A stretch of 64,000 bases of DNA, from the NCBI GenBank assembly GCA_937927675.1, contig CALBSG010000128.1, forward strand, positions 1 to 64,000, in the 5' to 3' direction. Positions 48,144 through 58,549 of the stretch are shown here, piece by piece (within the stretch, counting starts at the first letter, position 1; the number at the start of each line of letters is the position of its first letter). The stretch comes from an uncultured Paracoccaceae bacterium (GTDB taxonomy: Bacteria; Pseudomonadota; Alphaproteobacteria; Rhodobacterales; Rhodobacteraceae). Below the pieces are notes generated by a model. The model was given only the letters and a program-made list of their open reading frames with translations. It had not been told where the DNA came from and searched no databases. Made by a program: the position numbers and the translations under genes.

Positions 48144-49319
48144 ATGAAAACCCTGCACCAATCGCCGACCGATCCTGACTTTGTGCAAAACCCCTATCCG
48201 TTTTACGAGGTGGCGCGCGCGGCTGGCCCCTTCTTTCACTGGGCGGATTATGATCTGACCTGCACCGGCAATGCGGCGGCGGTAAACGCGATTTTCCGCG
48301 ACCGCCGTTTTGGCCGCGAGGTGCCTGCGGAAAAGGCCCCGCTGATCCCCGATCATCTGGCCCCCTTCTACGCCGTCGAGGCCCATTCCATGCTGGAGTT
48401 GGAGCCCCCCCGCCATACCCGGTTGCGCTCGCTTGTGCTGCGGGCCTTCACCACCCGGCGGATCAATGCGCTCGCCCCGGAAATCGCCACCCTGACGCAT
48501 CAGCTGATCGACGGCTTTCCGGATGGCGAGTTTGATCTGCTAAAGCATTTCGGCCAGCGCCTGCCGGTCATCATCATCGCCCGCCTTCTGGGCGTGCCCG
48601 AAGAGATGTCGGACGACCTGTTGCGGTGGTCCAATGCGATGGTCGGCATGTATATGGCCGGGCGTACCCGCGACACCGAAGACCGTGCCGTCGCCGCGAC
48701 CGAGGCCTTCGTGGCCTTCATGCGCTCTTACGTCGAGGCGCGGCGCAAAGACCCGCGCGATGATCTCATCACAGAGCTGATCGCCGCCGAGGAAGGCGGG
48801 GAAAAGCTGACGACGGATGAGCTGATCACCACCTGCATCCTTTTGCTGAACGCAGGCCACGAGGCAACGGTGCATACCATCGGCAACGGCGTTAAAACGC
48901 TTTTGCAAACCGGCCATGGCATCACCGAGGACACGGCCGAAGACACCGTTGAAGAGATCCTGCGCTTTGACCCCGCGCTGCATATGTTCACCCGCTGGGC
49001 CTATGAGGACATTGAGGTGATGGGTCAGCAATTCCGGCGTGGCGATCAGGTGGGGCTTTTGCTGGCCGCCGCCAATCGCGATCCCGGACCATGGGAAGAC
49101 CCCGACCGCTTCCGCCCGAACCGCCCGGTAAAACCCATCGCCACCTTTGGCGCGGGCCTGCATTTCTGCGTCGGCGCCCCCTTGGCGCGGCTGGAACTGG
49201 TCACCGCCCTGCCGATCCTGTTTGCGCGCCTGCCGGGGCTAAAACTGGCCGACCGCCCGGACTATGGCAATGTCTACCACTTCCACGGGCTGACCCGGTT
49301 GATGGTGCGGGCGGGTTAG
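48144..49319 (+). CDS. Cytochrome P450
   Basis: Soluble bacterial haem-thiolate monooxygenase, 391 residues. The haem loop is FGAGLHFCVG with axial C342; the I-helix oxygen motif is NAGHEATVHT (AGxxT type); the K-helix ExxR is EILR; ELEPPRHTRLRSLV is the C-helix region. The substrate is unknown and no dedicated ferredoxin or reductase lies next to it. It begins 8 bp after an EamA exporter gene. Confidence 0.95.
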   Translation: MKTLHQSPTDPDFVQNPYPFYEVARAAGPFFHWADYDLTCTGNAAAVNAIFRDRRFGREVPAEKAPLIPDHLAPFYAVEAHSMLELEPPRHTRLRSLVLRAFTTRRINALAPEIATLTHQLIDGFPDGEFDLLKHFGQRLPVIIIARLLGVPEEMSDDLLRWSNAMVGMYMAGRTRDTEDRAVAATEAFVAFMRSYVEARRKDPRDDLITELIAAEEGGEKLTTDELITTCILLLNAGHEATVHTIGNGVKTLLQTGHGITEDTAEDTVEEILRFDPALHMFTRWAYEDIEVMGQQFRRGDQVGLLLAAANRDPGPWEDPDRFRPNRPVKPIATFGAGLHFCVGAPLARLELVTALPILFARLPGLKLADRPDYGNVYHFHGLTRLMVRAG

Positions 49320-49400
49320 CGTCACGACGCGCCGCCCCCGCTTTGACCGTTTCGATTGCGACGTTGGGCCAGACAGCCGTCGAACGGCGTGGCGATTGCC

Positions 49401-50354
49401 TCAGAAGCGCAACCCAACTGCAAGCTCATACGCATCACTGTCTGCGCCATCCCCCGAGCCAAACAGGCCCGTCAATCGCGCATATGTCCCGTTGGATTGC
49501 GCATACTCAATGCCAAGGGTGGATGATTTCAGGGAGTCTGCGGCCTCATCAGCCACGAGATAACTCGCCCCGACAAGAATATTTTCGCTGATTTTATATG
49601 ATCCAAACATCTGGGCGCTTTTTAGATTTGAATCCTGCATATTAAATACAAAAACATCCAAACCGACGGAAAGTTTATCAAACTGGGCAGTGGTCCCCAA
49701 AAGATAACTGTTCATCGTATAGCCACCATGAAGACGCTCTAAACCAGCGCGAAAGCTTAACCGGCCGATCTCATGTTTCAAAGTGGCCTGCATTGACTGA
49801 ATGTTTTCGTCAGCGAAGTCGCCAGAAAACAGACCAACAGACAAGGCGGTCTTGTCAAAATGGCCGTCGTACCGCAGGCCATAGATAGAAGACATGCCTC
49901 TATGGCTCACACCCGTAGACAGGCGCGTGAGTCTTGTCCAATCACTGAAAAAAACATCGGAATCCTGCAGTATGGTCGATGTGACATCACCACGGCCGAA
50001 CGTATCATGGATAACGCTCCGAGGCACACCTACGGACACCAAATGCGGCCCAGCTTCCAGTGTGACTGCAGCTGTCCCATATCCAGAGCCCGCCACTGAA
50101 TCTGTGGGCACACTGTCAAGCCCATCGTAGCCGACATAAAATCCGTATGTTAATGTCCCAGACGTGATCAGCGACGGCAGCCGGATGCCGAAATCGACCA
50201 CCCACATATTCAGGCTGTCCCCGTCACCCTGCTCGGTAAATGACAGAAGCGAAATATTGCCATAAGGTTCCAGTTTTCCAACAGCCGTATCCGCCGCAAA
50301 CGCAGTCGTCGCAATTATGCTTAAAGGCGCGGCCAACCCAAAAATCTTCTTCAT
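49401..50354 (-). CDS. Outer membrane porin-like beta-barrel protein
   Basis: A 317-residue secreted protein: signal peptide (MKKIFGLAAPLSIIATTAFA, cleaved before ADT), then alternating beta strands with short turns and a C-terminal strand ending YELAVGLRF, the terminal-F signal for BAM insertion. ATG 50354 follows GGAAG; an ATG four codons upstream is less likely. The gene and its flanks are clearly more AT-rich than their neighbours, with codons such as aaa, ata and tta that are rare elsewhere in the window, suggesting transfer or relaxed selection. Transported solute unknown. Confidence 0.8.
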   Translation of the reverse strand: MKKIFGLAAPLSIIATTAFAADTAVGKLEPYGNISLLSFTEQGDGDSLNMWVVDFGIRLPSLITSGTLTYGFYVGYDGLDSVPTDSVAGSGYGTAAVTLEAGPHLVSVGVPRSVIHDTFGRGDVTSTILQDSDVFFSDWTRLTRLSTGVSHRGMSSIYGLRYDGHFDKTALSVGLFSGDFADENIQSMQATLKHEIGRLSFRAGLERLHGGYTMNSYLLGTTAQFDKLSVGLDVFVFNMQDSNLKSAQMFGSYKISENILVGASYLVADEAADSLKSSTLGIEYAQSNGTYARLTGLFGSGDGADSDAYELAVGLRF

Positions 50355-50557
50355 ACGCGCTTCCAATATTTTATCCAGAAGCCTTATATTATTTCACGAG
50401 CCACATTTTGAAACTCTATCTTACGATTACAACGGCTGAAACGCCGCCCAACTTCTCGTCTACCCACATCCCCCACGAAGCCCCCTTCCCCCGGCGCGAC
50501 CTTTGGACAATGGTAACCGGCACGCGCCCGGCCCATGATGGCGGGCAAGGAGGAGCC

Positions 50558-51532
50558 ATGGATCACGACCGCATCCCTGAAATCGCGCTTGGCTGGCATC
50601 GTGCCGGGCGCAAGGCCGCTTTGGCGACCGTGGTGGAAACCTGGGGCTCTGCCCCGCGCCAGCCCGGCAGCCAATTGGCGATCTCGGGCGATGGGCAGAT
50701 CATGGGATCCGTCTCGGGCGGTTGTGTCGAGGGCGCGGTGGTGACCGAGGCCTTGGAGGCCCTGATCGATGGCCAGCCGCGCCTCCTGACTTTTGGGGTC
50801 AGCGATGAGACGGCTTTTGCCGTGGGTCTGGCCTGTGGCGGCACGATCCGGGTGCTGGTGGAGCCTGTGGGCAGCGCCCTGCCCGAAACCATGCTGGCCG
50901 ATCTGGTCGCCGCGCGGGCGGCCAAGCACCCGGTCGTCTATGCGGTTCACCCCGAAACCGGGGTGCGTGCGCTCTATCGTCCCGGACAGGACCAAGCCGC
51001 CGATCTGCGACTGCGCTCGGACAAGGCCGGGATCGAGGAAGACGGCCGCTTTATCGCACCCCACAATCCTCCTCTGCGGCTGATCGTGGTCGGTGCCGTG
51101 CATATCGCCCAGCCTTTGGTCACCATCGCCCGCGCCTGCGGCTATGCCCCAATACTGATTGATCCGCGCGACACCTTTGGCGCCGCAGACCGCTTTCCCG
51201 GTGAAACCGTGCTGGATGATTGGCCGGATGAGGCGCTTGCCGCGCTTGTCCCCGATGCCCGTACCGCGATTGTCACGCTGACCCATGATCCGAAACTGGA
51301 CGATCCGGCCATTCGCCTCGCCATCCGGTCGCCTGCCTTTTACCTTGGCTGCCTGGGATCGAAAAAGACCCATGCCAAGCGGGTGGAACGGCTGCAGGCC
51401 GCAGGCTTTAGCGCCGAGGAAATCAGCCGTATTCACGCCCCGGTGGGCCTCGACATTGGCGCCAAGACCCCGGCCGAAATTGCTGTGTCGATTATGGGCC
51501 AGATCACCGCCACCTTGCGGCTTGGCGCATGA
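50558..51532 (+). CDS. XdhC/CoxI-family molybdoenzyme maturation protein
   Basis: Family member that binds molybdenum cofactor and aids its sulfuration and insertion into xanthine dehydrogenase or CO dehydrogenase-type enzymes. It has 324 residues: N-terminal XdhC/CoxI domain (TWGSAPRQPGSQLAISGDGQIMGSVSGGC) and a C-terminal Rossmann domain (LRLIVVGAVHIAQPLV ... YLGCLGSKKTH). ATG 50558 follows AAGGAGGAG. It overlaps the next gene by 4 bp. No target hydroxylase is in the window. Confidence 0.93.
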   Translation: MDHDRIPEIALGWHRAGRKAALATVVETWGSAPRQPGSQLAISGDGQIMGSVSGGCVEGAVVTEALEALIDGQPRLLTFGVSDETAFAVGLACGGTIRVLVEPVGSALPETMLADLVAARAAKHPVVYAVHPETGVRALYRPGQDQAADLRLRSDKAGIEEDGRFIAPHNPPLRLIVVGAVHIAQPLVTIARACGYAPILIDPRDTFGAADRFPGETVLDDWPDEALAALVPDARTAIVTLTHDPKLDDPAIRLAIRSPAFYLGCLGSKKTHAKRVERLQAAGFSAEEISRIHAPVGLDIGAKTPAEIAVSIMGQITATLRLGA

Positions 51533-52524
51533 GGTTCGGGCGCGTTCCTTTGTCTGAGGCACAAGGTGCGATCCTTGCCCATTCGCACGGGCCGTCCGGT
51601 TTGCGCAAAGGCCGGGTGCTGACGGCCGAGGATATTGCAGCACTGGCCGCAGAAGGCGTAACTGAAATTACGGTCGCACAGCTTGACCCCGGCGATCTGG
51701 ATGAAAACACCGCCGCCGCCCGGCTGGCCGCCGCCTTGGTGCCAACCCCCGCCGGCCAAGCGCTGACCGTGACGCCCGCCTTTACCGGGCGGGTCAATCT
51801 GAATGCGACCGGGCCGGGGGTGGTCAGACTGGATGCTGCCGCCATCCACGCGCTGAACCGCGTCGATCCTGCCATCACCTTTGCAACCCTGCCCGACCTT
51901 GCCCGCGTGACCAAAGGCACGCTGGTCGGCACCGTCAAGATCATCAGCTATGCCGTCGCAGGGGCTGCACTAGAGCAGGCCGCCACCCTCGCCCAGGCGG
52001 CGATCCGGGTGCAGCCTGTCACCTCACGCGATGCCGGGCTTCTTTTGACCACGGTGCCGGGGCAAGACCCCAAGCTGAACGCCAAGGCCGCCCGTGTCAT
52101 CTCGGCCCGGCTGGCCGCTTTGGGCATGACCCTTGCCGCCTGCCGCGAGGTGCCCCATGTGGAGGCCGCCATCGCAGAGGCCCTGCCGCAGCTGCCCGGT
52201 GACATGGCGCTGATCCTGACGGGCAGCGCCACCTCTGACCTGCATGATACCGCGCCCGAGGCCCTGCGCCGCGCTGGCGGCACGGTTTGCCGGTTTGGCA
52301 TGCCGGTTGATCCCGGCAACCTGCTGTTCTTGGGGGATTTGCAGGGCCGCCCGGTGATCGGCTTGCCCGGCTGCGCCCGCTCGCCCGCCCTGAACGGCGC
52401 TGATTGGGTGTTGGAACGGCTGGCTTGTGGTCTGACCGTCAGCGCCAATGACATTGCCGCGATGGGCGTTGGCGGACTTTTGAAGGAAATTCCCCAGCGT
52501 CCACAGCGACGCGAGCCGGACTGA
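51529..52524 (+). CDS. Molybdopterin-binding (MoeA/MogA-fold) protein
   Basis: A 331-residue protein with the MPT-binding fold (about 170-310; SRDAGLLLTTVPGQDPKLNAKAARVISARL, ALILTGSATSDLHDTAPEALRRAGG, GRPVIGLPGCARSP). Related proteins are often fused at the C-terminus to a MobA/MocA nucleotidyltransferase; this one stops before such a domain. Its ATG overlaps the XdhC stop (ATGA), so both probably act on molybdenum cofactor for the same enzyme. Confidence 0.85.
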   Translation: MRFGRVPLSEAQGAILAHSHGPSGLRKGRVLTAEDIAALAAEGVTEITVAQLDPGDLDENTAAARLAAALVPTPAGQALTVTPAFTGRVNLNATGPGVVRLDAAAIHALNRVDPAITFATLPDLARVTKGTLVGTVKIISYAVAGAALEQAATLAQAAIRVQPVTSRDAGLLLTTVPGQDPKLNAKAARVISARLAALGMTLAACREVPHVEAAIAEALPQLPGDMALILTGSATSDLHDTAPEALRRAGGTVCRFGMPVDPGNLLFLGDLQGRPVIGLPGCARSPALNGADWVLERLACGLTVSANDIAAMGVGGLLKEIPQRPQRREPD

Positions 52525-52606
52525 CACCCCCCGAACCGCTGGCGCAACGGCAGCAAAAAGGGGCCTTACGGCCCCTGATCGTCGATCATTTGGTATGGTT
52601 TGCGCC

Positions 52607-53146
52607 TTACTTCGGCGAAACCATCATCACCATCTGGCGGCCTTCCAGCTTGGGCATGGATTCGATCTTGCCCGCTTCGCCAACATCCGAAGCCACCCGG
52701 TTCAAAAGCTCAAGGCCCAGTTCCTGGTGCGCCATTTCGCGGCCACGGAAGCGAAGCGTAACCTTCACCTTGTCACCTTCGCCAAGGAATTTCAGCACCG
52801 AGCGCATCTTCACGTCATAGTCATGCGTGTCGGTGCCGGGGCGGAACTTGATTTCTTTGATCTCGATGATGTGCTGCTTCTTGCGGGCCTCGGCCTCGCG
52901 CTTCTGCGTCTCATACTTGAACTTGCCGAAGTCCATGATCTTGCAGACCGGCGGCTCGGCGTTCGGCGAGATTTCGACCAGATCCAGCCCCGCTTCTTCG
53001 GCCATGGCCATGGCACGGGCGGGCGTCACCACCCCGACATTCTCGCCATCCGCCCCAATCAGGCGGATTTCCGGGGACCGGATGCGGTCATTGATGCGCG
53101 GTCCGGTTTCGCGTTGCGGCGGGGCATTGTGTGGGCGGCGGGCTAT
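52607..53146 (-). CDS. infC: Translation initiation factor IF-3 with AUA start
   Basis: IF-3 prevents subunit joining and proofreads the start codon. It has 179 residues: N-domain ([29 protein letters not shown]), linker with [17 protein letters not shown], and C-domain ending [14 protein letters not shown]. The protein-like sequence extends upstream to ATA at 53146-53144 (then [10 protein letters not shown]), preceded by AAGGA eight bases earlier. Between the upstream stop (TGA at 53164-53162) and residue 39 there is no ATG, GTG or TTG, so AUA is the only sensible start. IF-3 genes are known for AUU/AUC/AUA-type starts that allow autoregulation. Confidence 0.93.
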   Translation of the reverse strand: MARRPHNAPPQRETGPRINDRIRSPEIRLIGADGENVGVVTPARAMAMAEEAGLDLVEISPNAEPPVCKIMDFGKFKYETQKREAEARKKQHIIEIKEIKFRPGTDTHDYDVKMRSVLKFLGEGDKVKVTLRFRGREMAHQELGLELLNRVASDVGEAGKIESMPKLEGRQMVMMVSPK

Positions 53147-53353
53147 GGCAGTGGTCCTTGTTCAGTTGAAATCTGCGTCCGCAATCTATGCGCTGCGCGC
53201 GCTACCTTCAACCGGAAAACAGTCGTGCATAGAAACACGACGAACAAACCGACCAGCCGCGTTGCGGCACCGCCTCAGGCGCGCCCTTTTCAACACCGGT
53301 CGATTCTGTCATACCCCGATCATCTGAGTGTTTCGGTCATGGGAGTAAATAAC

Positions 53354-53773
53354 ATGAACAAGAACGTCCTTCTCGGCCTCGTGCTGATCGCTGCTGCAGC
53401 CGGTGGCTACTACCAGTTCAGCTACAAGCCCGCGCAGGAAGCTGCCGCTGCTGCGGCTGTCGCCGCCGAAGCTGCCGCTGCTGAAGCCAAAGCTGCCGAA
53501 GAAGCCGCCGCCAAGGCCGCTGAAGAAGCTGCTGCTGCCGCCGCTGCTGAGGCAGCTGCCGCTGCAGAAGCTGCCGCCACCGCTGCGGCCGAGGCTGCTG
53601 CCGTTCTGGACCCGGCTGCCTTCGACGCCGTCAAAGTCAACGCGTTGATCGACGCCTCGGCGCTCGACGCCGCGACCAAGACCACCCTGAAGGCCGGCGT
53701 TGACGCCGCTGCCGCCGATGCAACCAAGGTTGCTGGCGCCATCGCCGCTGTCAAAGCCGCCCTTGGCATGTAA
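53354..53773 (+). CDS. Alanine-rich membrane-anchored or secreted small protein
   Basis: A 139-residue protein not assigned to a family. An N-terminal hydrophobic segment (MNKNVLLGLVLIAAAAGGYY) is followed by a long Ala/Glu/Lys helix (about 28-83) and a C-terminal Ala-rich domain (ALIDASALDAATKTTLKAGV ... KAALGM). It may form an extended periplasmic alpha-helix. ATG 53354 follows GGGAG at eight bases; an ATG at 53339 is less likely. It has its own strong terminator. Confidence 0.75.
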   Translation: MNKNVLLGLVLIAAAAGGYYQFSYKPAQEAAAAAAVAAEAAAAEAKAAEEAAAKAAEEAAAAAAAEAAAAAEAAATAAAEAAAVLDPAAFDAVKVNALIDASALDAATKTTLKAGVDAAAADATKVAGAIAAVKAALGM

Positions 53774-53793
53774 TCGCCTGAAAAGGTGAAATA

Positions 53794-53827
53794 AAAACCG
53801 CCGCGGAACAATCCGCGGCGGTTTTTT
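53794..53827. terminator. Bidirectional terminator
   Basis: CCGCCGCGGA-ACAA-TCCGCGGCGG with TTTTTT on the right and AAAAA on the left. It serves the Ala-rich gene and the convergent fpr gene. Confidence 0.9.
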
Positions 53828-53847
53828 CATGTCCGAAGGAGCGGCCG

Positions 53848-54678
53848 TTAGATGCCGTCGCCGACAAAGGCCTTTTCCACAACGAATTGCTTGGGGTCAG
53901 AGTTTGCCCCCTCAACCAGCCCGAAGCTTTCCAAAATAGCCTTCACATCGACGTTGAACGCCAGCGACCCGCAAACCATGGCGCGGTCTTCCTCGGGGTT
54001 CATCTTCGGCAGGCCAAGATCTTCAAACACCTTGCCCGACACCAGATTGTCGGTGACGCGGCCCATGTGATGGAAGGCTTCGCGGGTGGTGGTCGGATAG
54101 TATTTCAGCTTGTCGCCCACCATCTCGCCGATCAAGGGATCGTCGCGCAGGCTTTCAACCAGCTGGCGGCCGTATTCCAACTCTGCCACTTCGCGGCAGG
54201 TGTGCATCATGATGACCTGTTCGTATTTCTCATAGGTCTCCGGCTCGCGCAGCAGGCTGGCGAAGGGGGCAAATCCGGTGCCGGTCGACAGGAAGTAAAT
54301 CCGTTTGCCGGGCAACAGCGCATCATGCACCAGCGTTCCGACAGGTTTCGGGCGCAGGATAATTTCATCGCCCACCTTGATGTGCTGCAGACGGCTGGTC
54401 AGCGGGCCATCCGGCACCTTGATCGAATAGAACTCCAGCTCCTCGTCCCAAGCGGGCGAAGCGATGGAATAGGCGCGCAGCAAAGGCTTACCAGTCTCGC
54501 CCAGCAGGCCAATCATCACAAACTCCCCCGAACGGAAGCGCAAGGATTGCGGCCGCGTCACACGGAAGGAAAACAGCCGGTCCGTCCAGTGTTTCACTTG
54601 GGTGACGGTCTGGGCGTCGGGCAGATGCGGCTTGGCGGCGGCAGGGGCAGGAGCGTTCATCTCGGTCACTTCGGTCAT
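53848..54678 (-). CDS. fpr: Ferredoxin/flavodoxin-NADP(H) reductase
   Basis: FAD enzyme moving electrons between NADPH and ferredoxin or flavodoxin. It has 276 residues: FAD motif RAYSIAS, NADP-binding STGTGFAPFASLLR, then MVCGSLAFNVDVKAILESFGL, and a C-terminal tail ending FVVEKAFVGDGI without a terminal aromatic, as in the Rhodobacter Fpr type. It lies about 100 bp downstream of the sulfite reductase operon on the same strand and could supply electrons to CysI. Confidence 0.95.
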   Translation of the reverse strand: MTEVTEMNAPAPAAAKPHLPDAQTVTQVKHWTDRLFSFRVTRPQSLRFRSGEFVMIGLLGETGKPLLRAYSIASPAWDEELEFYSIKVPDGPLTSRLQHIKVGDEIILRPKPVGTLVHDALLPGKRIYFLSTGTGFAPFASLLREPETYEKYEQVIMMHTCREVAELEYGRQLVESLRDDPLIGEMVGDKLKYYPTTTREAFHHMGRVTDNLVSGKVFEDLGLPKMNPEEDRAMVCGSLAFNVDVKAILESFGLVEGANSDPKQFVVEKAFVGDGI

Positions 54679-54783
54679 GGGGTGGTTGCCCGGCGTCTGA
54701 ACCGGTCCTCGTTCAATAGCTTTGATTTGGGTCGGTGAAAAGCAAACCCGCGCACCGGGCGCGGATTTGTCACGCTTGCAGAT

Positions 54784-55155
54784 TTAGGCCTTGAGTCGGG
54801 CCTGATAGTCATGCGCCTGCCAATTGGCCCGGTTCAGCCATTGCGCTTCGGGTTGGCGGGCGGCCATTTCATCGGGAATTTCGACCGCGTCAAAGCCGAC
54901 GCGGCGGGCCATCGGGTATTGATCGGCAATGATCGGCCCCACGGCGCGCAATTCGCCAGTGTAGCCCAGCATCCGCAACCGGCGGCCAATGGTAAAGCCA
55001 CGCCCGTCGCTGAACGCCGGCACATGCACGCGGATCAGCGTCAGGCCCGCAAGGTCCAGCGCCGCCGGATCATCGGTATGGGCCAGATCGGCCACGCCCG
55101 AGCTGGGCAATTCGGGCAGAGGCGAGAAGCCCTTATCGGTCACAAGAACGCTCAT
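54784..55155 (-). CDS. DUF934 protein of the sulfite reductase operon
   Basis: A 123-residue DUF934 family protein, regularly found with ferredoxin-type CysI and CysH and thought to assist sulfite reduction. Core sequence FSDGRGFTIGRRLRMLGYTGELRAVG, YPMARRVGFDAVEI, ending HDYQARLKA. The ATG at 55155 overlaps the cysH stop by 4 bp. Molecular role not established. Confidence 0.88.
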   Translation of the reverse strand: MSVLVTDKGFSPLPELPSSGVADLAHTDDPAALDLAGLTLIRVHVPAFSDGRGFTIGRRLRMLGYTGELRAVGPIIADQYPMARRVGFDAVEIPDEMAARQPEAQWLNRANWQAHDYQARLKA

Positions 55156-55890
55156 AGCGCGTTGTCCTTTGTCGTTCGCACGGGCTTGCCGCCCACGAAA
55201 TGGATGCCACATTCGGTTTTCGCGCTGCCGCGCCAGCGTCCCGCACGCGGGTCTTCGCCGGGCTTCACCGGGCTGGTGCAAGGCGCGCAGCCGATCGACG
55301 GGTAGCCCTTGGCGACGAGCGGGTGCCGCGGCAGGTTGTTGTTGACGATATACTCTTCAAGGTCTTCCCGGCCCCAATGGGCCAAGGGATTCACCTTGAT
55401 CCGAAAATCGCCTTCGTTTTCAAAGAAGTCGATGGTGCCCCGGTCAGCGTTCTGGAACCGCTTGCGGCCCGAGATCCAGCCGTCAAAGCCCGACAGCGCG
55501 CGCTCCAAGGGTTCCACTTTGCGCACGTTGCAGCAGGCATCGGTCGAAAACTGGTGCAGCGTGCCGTCCGGGTCTTCGAAATCGGTGCGGGTCTTGCGGG
55601 CGCGAATGGTGCGGATGTCGCAGAGCGGCAGCTTCTCGGCCAGCTCGCGCTGATAATCGAGCGTTTCTTGAAACAGCATCCGCGTGTCGACAAAGATCAC
55701 CGGGGTTTCGGGCGCGATGACCGAAACCAGATGCAACAGCACCACCGATTCCGCCCCGAAGGACGACACCAGGGCAACCTGCCCCAGTTCGGGATCTTTC
55801 AGCGCATGCTCCAAGACGGCCGTCGCGGAATGGTGACGATAGCGCGCATTCAGCGCCGCCACCCGATCTGCAACCGGAGCCTGTTCCACC

Positions 55891-55901
<11 letters not shown>
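55152..55901 (-). CDS. cysH: Adenylylsulfate (APS) reductase, 4Fe-4S type
   Basis: Reduces activated sulfate to sulfite with thioredoxin. It has 249 residues: SSFGAESVVLLHL (PP-loop like), C123-C124 (DACCNVRKVEPL), C205 and C208 (GCAPCTSP) and catalytic C231 (ECGIHF). The CC plus CxxC pairs bind a 4Fe-4S cluster and mark APS rather than PAPS reductases. ATG 55901 overlaps the cysI stop by 11 bp, and the end overlaps the DUF934 gene. Confidence 0.94.
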
Positions 55902-57558
<1,657 letters not shown>

Positions 57559-57566
57559 GGCGGGCC

Positions 57567-57869
57567 TCAGAGCGCGTGGTCGGCTTGTTTGCCGTGATTA
57601 TAGTTAGACGGGCCACGGGTGCGGAAGGCCTCGCGGAAGTGGGTGGGTTCGGGGCCATTGGCACCGGCTTTGGCATCGGCCAGATAGGCACCGACAATCA
57701 CCAGCTTTTGCGCCGCCGCATCCAGCAGGCGCAATTGGGCATGGGCCTCATCCTCAAGGAATTCGGCCTCGTGGTGAAACGGCGTCCAGCGGTCATCGGC
57801 GGTGAAGTAAACCACATCGCCTTCGCGCAGACGGTTCGCGGTGATAACCTTGGGGGTAAAGCGGCTCAT
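57567..57869 (-). CDS. DUF2849 protein, first gene of the cys operon
   Basis: A 100-residue DUF2849 protein (VITANRLREGDVVYFTADDRWTPFHHEAEFLEDE ... AYLADAK). It is found regularly beside cysI in alphaproteobacteria, often next to cysG; here cysG is absent. ATG 57869 is chosen (MSRFTPKVITANRL). It ends 8 bp before the cysI ATG. Function unknown, possibly tied to sirohaem or sulfite reductase assembly. Confidence 0.85.
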   Translation of the reverse strand: MSRFTPKVITANRLREGDVVYFTADDRWTPFHHEAEFLEDEAHAQLRLLDAAAQKLVIVGAYLADAKAGANGPEPTHFREAFRTRGPSNYNHGKQADHAL

Positions 57870-57906
57870 GCTGTGGCCTCGGGCTGATGCTGGATTACTG
57901 TCCCGA

Positions 57907-57927
57907 ATATAGGACATTTTCCTATAT
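57907..57927. promoter_or_regulatory. Palindromic operator candidate in the cys/lrp divergent region
   Basis: ATATAGGA-CATTT-TCCTATAT, perfect 8-bp arms, 37 bp upstream of the DUF2849 ATG and about 90 bp from the divergent Lrp-type gene. It is a probable binding site for that regulator. Confidence 0.6.
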
Positions 57928-58015
57928 CCGCGCCAGTGACCCTTGCCAATAAGGATATTTGTTCCGATATTGCGCCGCGTCGGAACGGAGTTCCGCCAAA
58001 ACGGGGTTCATGCGA

Positions 58016-58477
58016 ATGTCAGACCGGATCGACGAACTTGACCGGAAAATCCTTGCCGAGTTGCAGGCCGATGCCAGCCAATCGCTGGACGAAATCGCCC
58101 GCAAGGTGGGCAGCTCTAAGACCCCGGTTTGGAACCGCATCCGGCGGATGAAAGAGACCGGCCTTATCACCCGGCAGACCGCCATTCTGGACCCCGAGGC
58201 CTTGGGGCTGGAGGCGTGCTTTTTTGTCCTCGTGCGCACCTCCGAGCATGAGGCTGATTGGCAGCACCGCTTTCTGGACGTCTTGCGCCGCCGACCCGAA
58301 GTGTTGGAAGCGCATCGGCTGGCGGGCGATATCGACTACATTCTGAAGGTGCGGGTCAAAAATGCCCGCGCCTATGACACTTTCTATCAGGCGCTGATTT
58401 CCGAGGTGAAGATTCACAACGTGACAGCGCTTCTGAGCATGGAAGAAATCAAATCCACCACGGTGCTGCCGCTCTGA
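58016..58477 (+). CDS. Lrp/AsnC-family transcriptional regulator (cys-linked)
   Basis: A 153-residue Lrp/AsnC protein: DNA-binding domain (DELDRKILAELQADASQSLDEIARKVGSSKTPVWNRIRRM) and a C-terminal RAM domain (AGDIDYILKVRVKNARAYDTFYQ). The start is at ATG 58016; ATG 58010 is also possible, and neither has a strong ribosome site. It is divergent from the sulfite reductase operon, so it is a likely regulator of sulfur assimilation. It is not close in sequence to the Lrp-type gene at 4916. Confidence 0.9.
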   Translation: MSDRIDELDRKILAELQADASQSLDEIARKVGSSKTPVWNRIRRMKETGLITRQTAILDPEALGLEACFFVLVRTSEHEADWQHRFLDVLRRRPEVLEAHRLAGDIDYILKVRVKNARAYDTFYQALISEVKIHNVTALLSMEEIKSTTVLPL

Positions 58478-58497
58478 CAGCCCTGCCCCGCAATCGG

Positions 58498-58526
58498 AAA
58501 AGGCCCCGGAATGATCCGGGGCCTTT
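58498..58526. terminator. Terminator between convergent lrp and the OmpA-family gene
   Basis: AAAGGCCCCGGA-ATGA-TCCGGGGCCTTT, followed by TG; A/T-rich on both sides of the stem. Confidence 0.85.
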
Positions 58527-58549
58527 GTGATTTGCGGCCCAGCGCCGAG

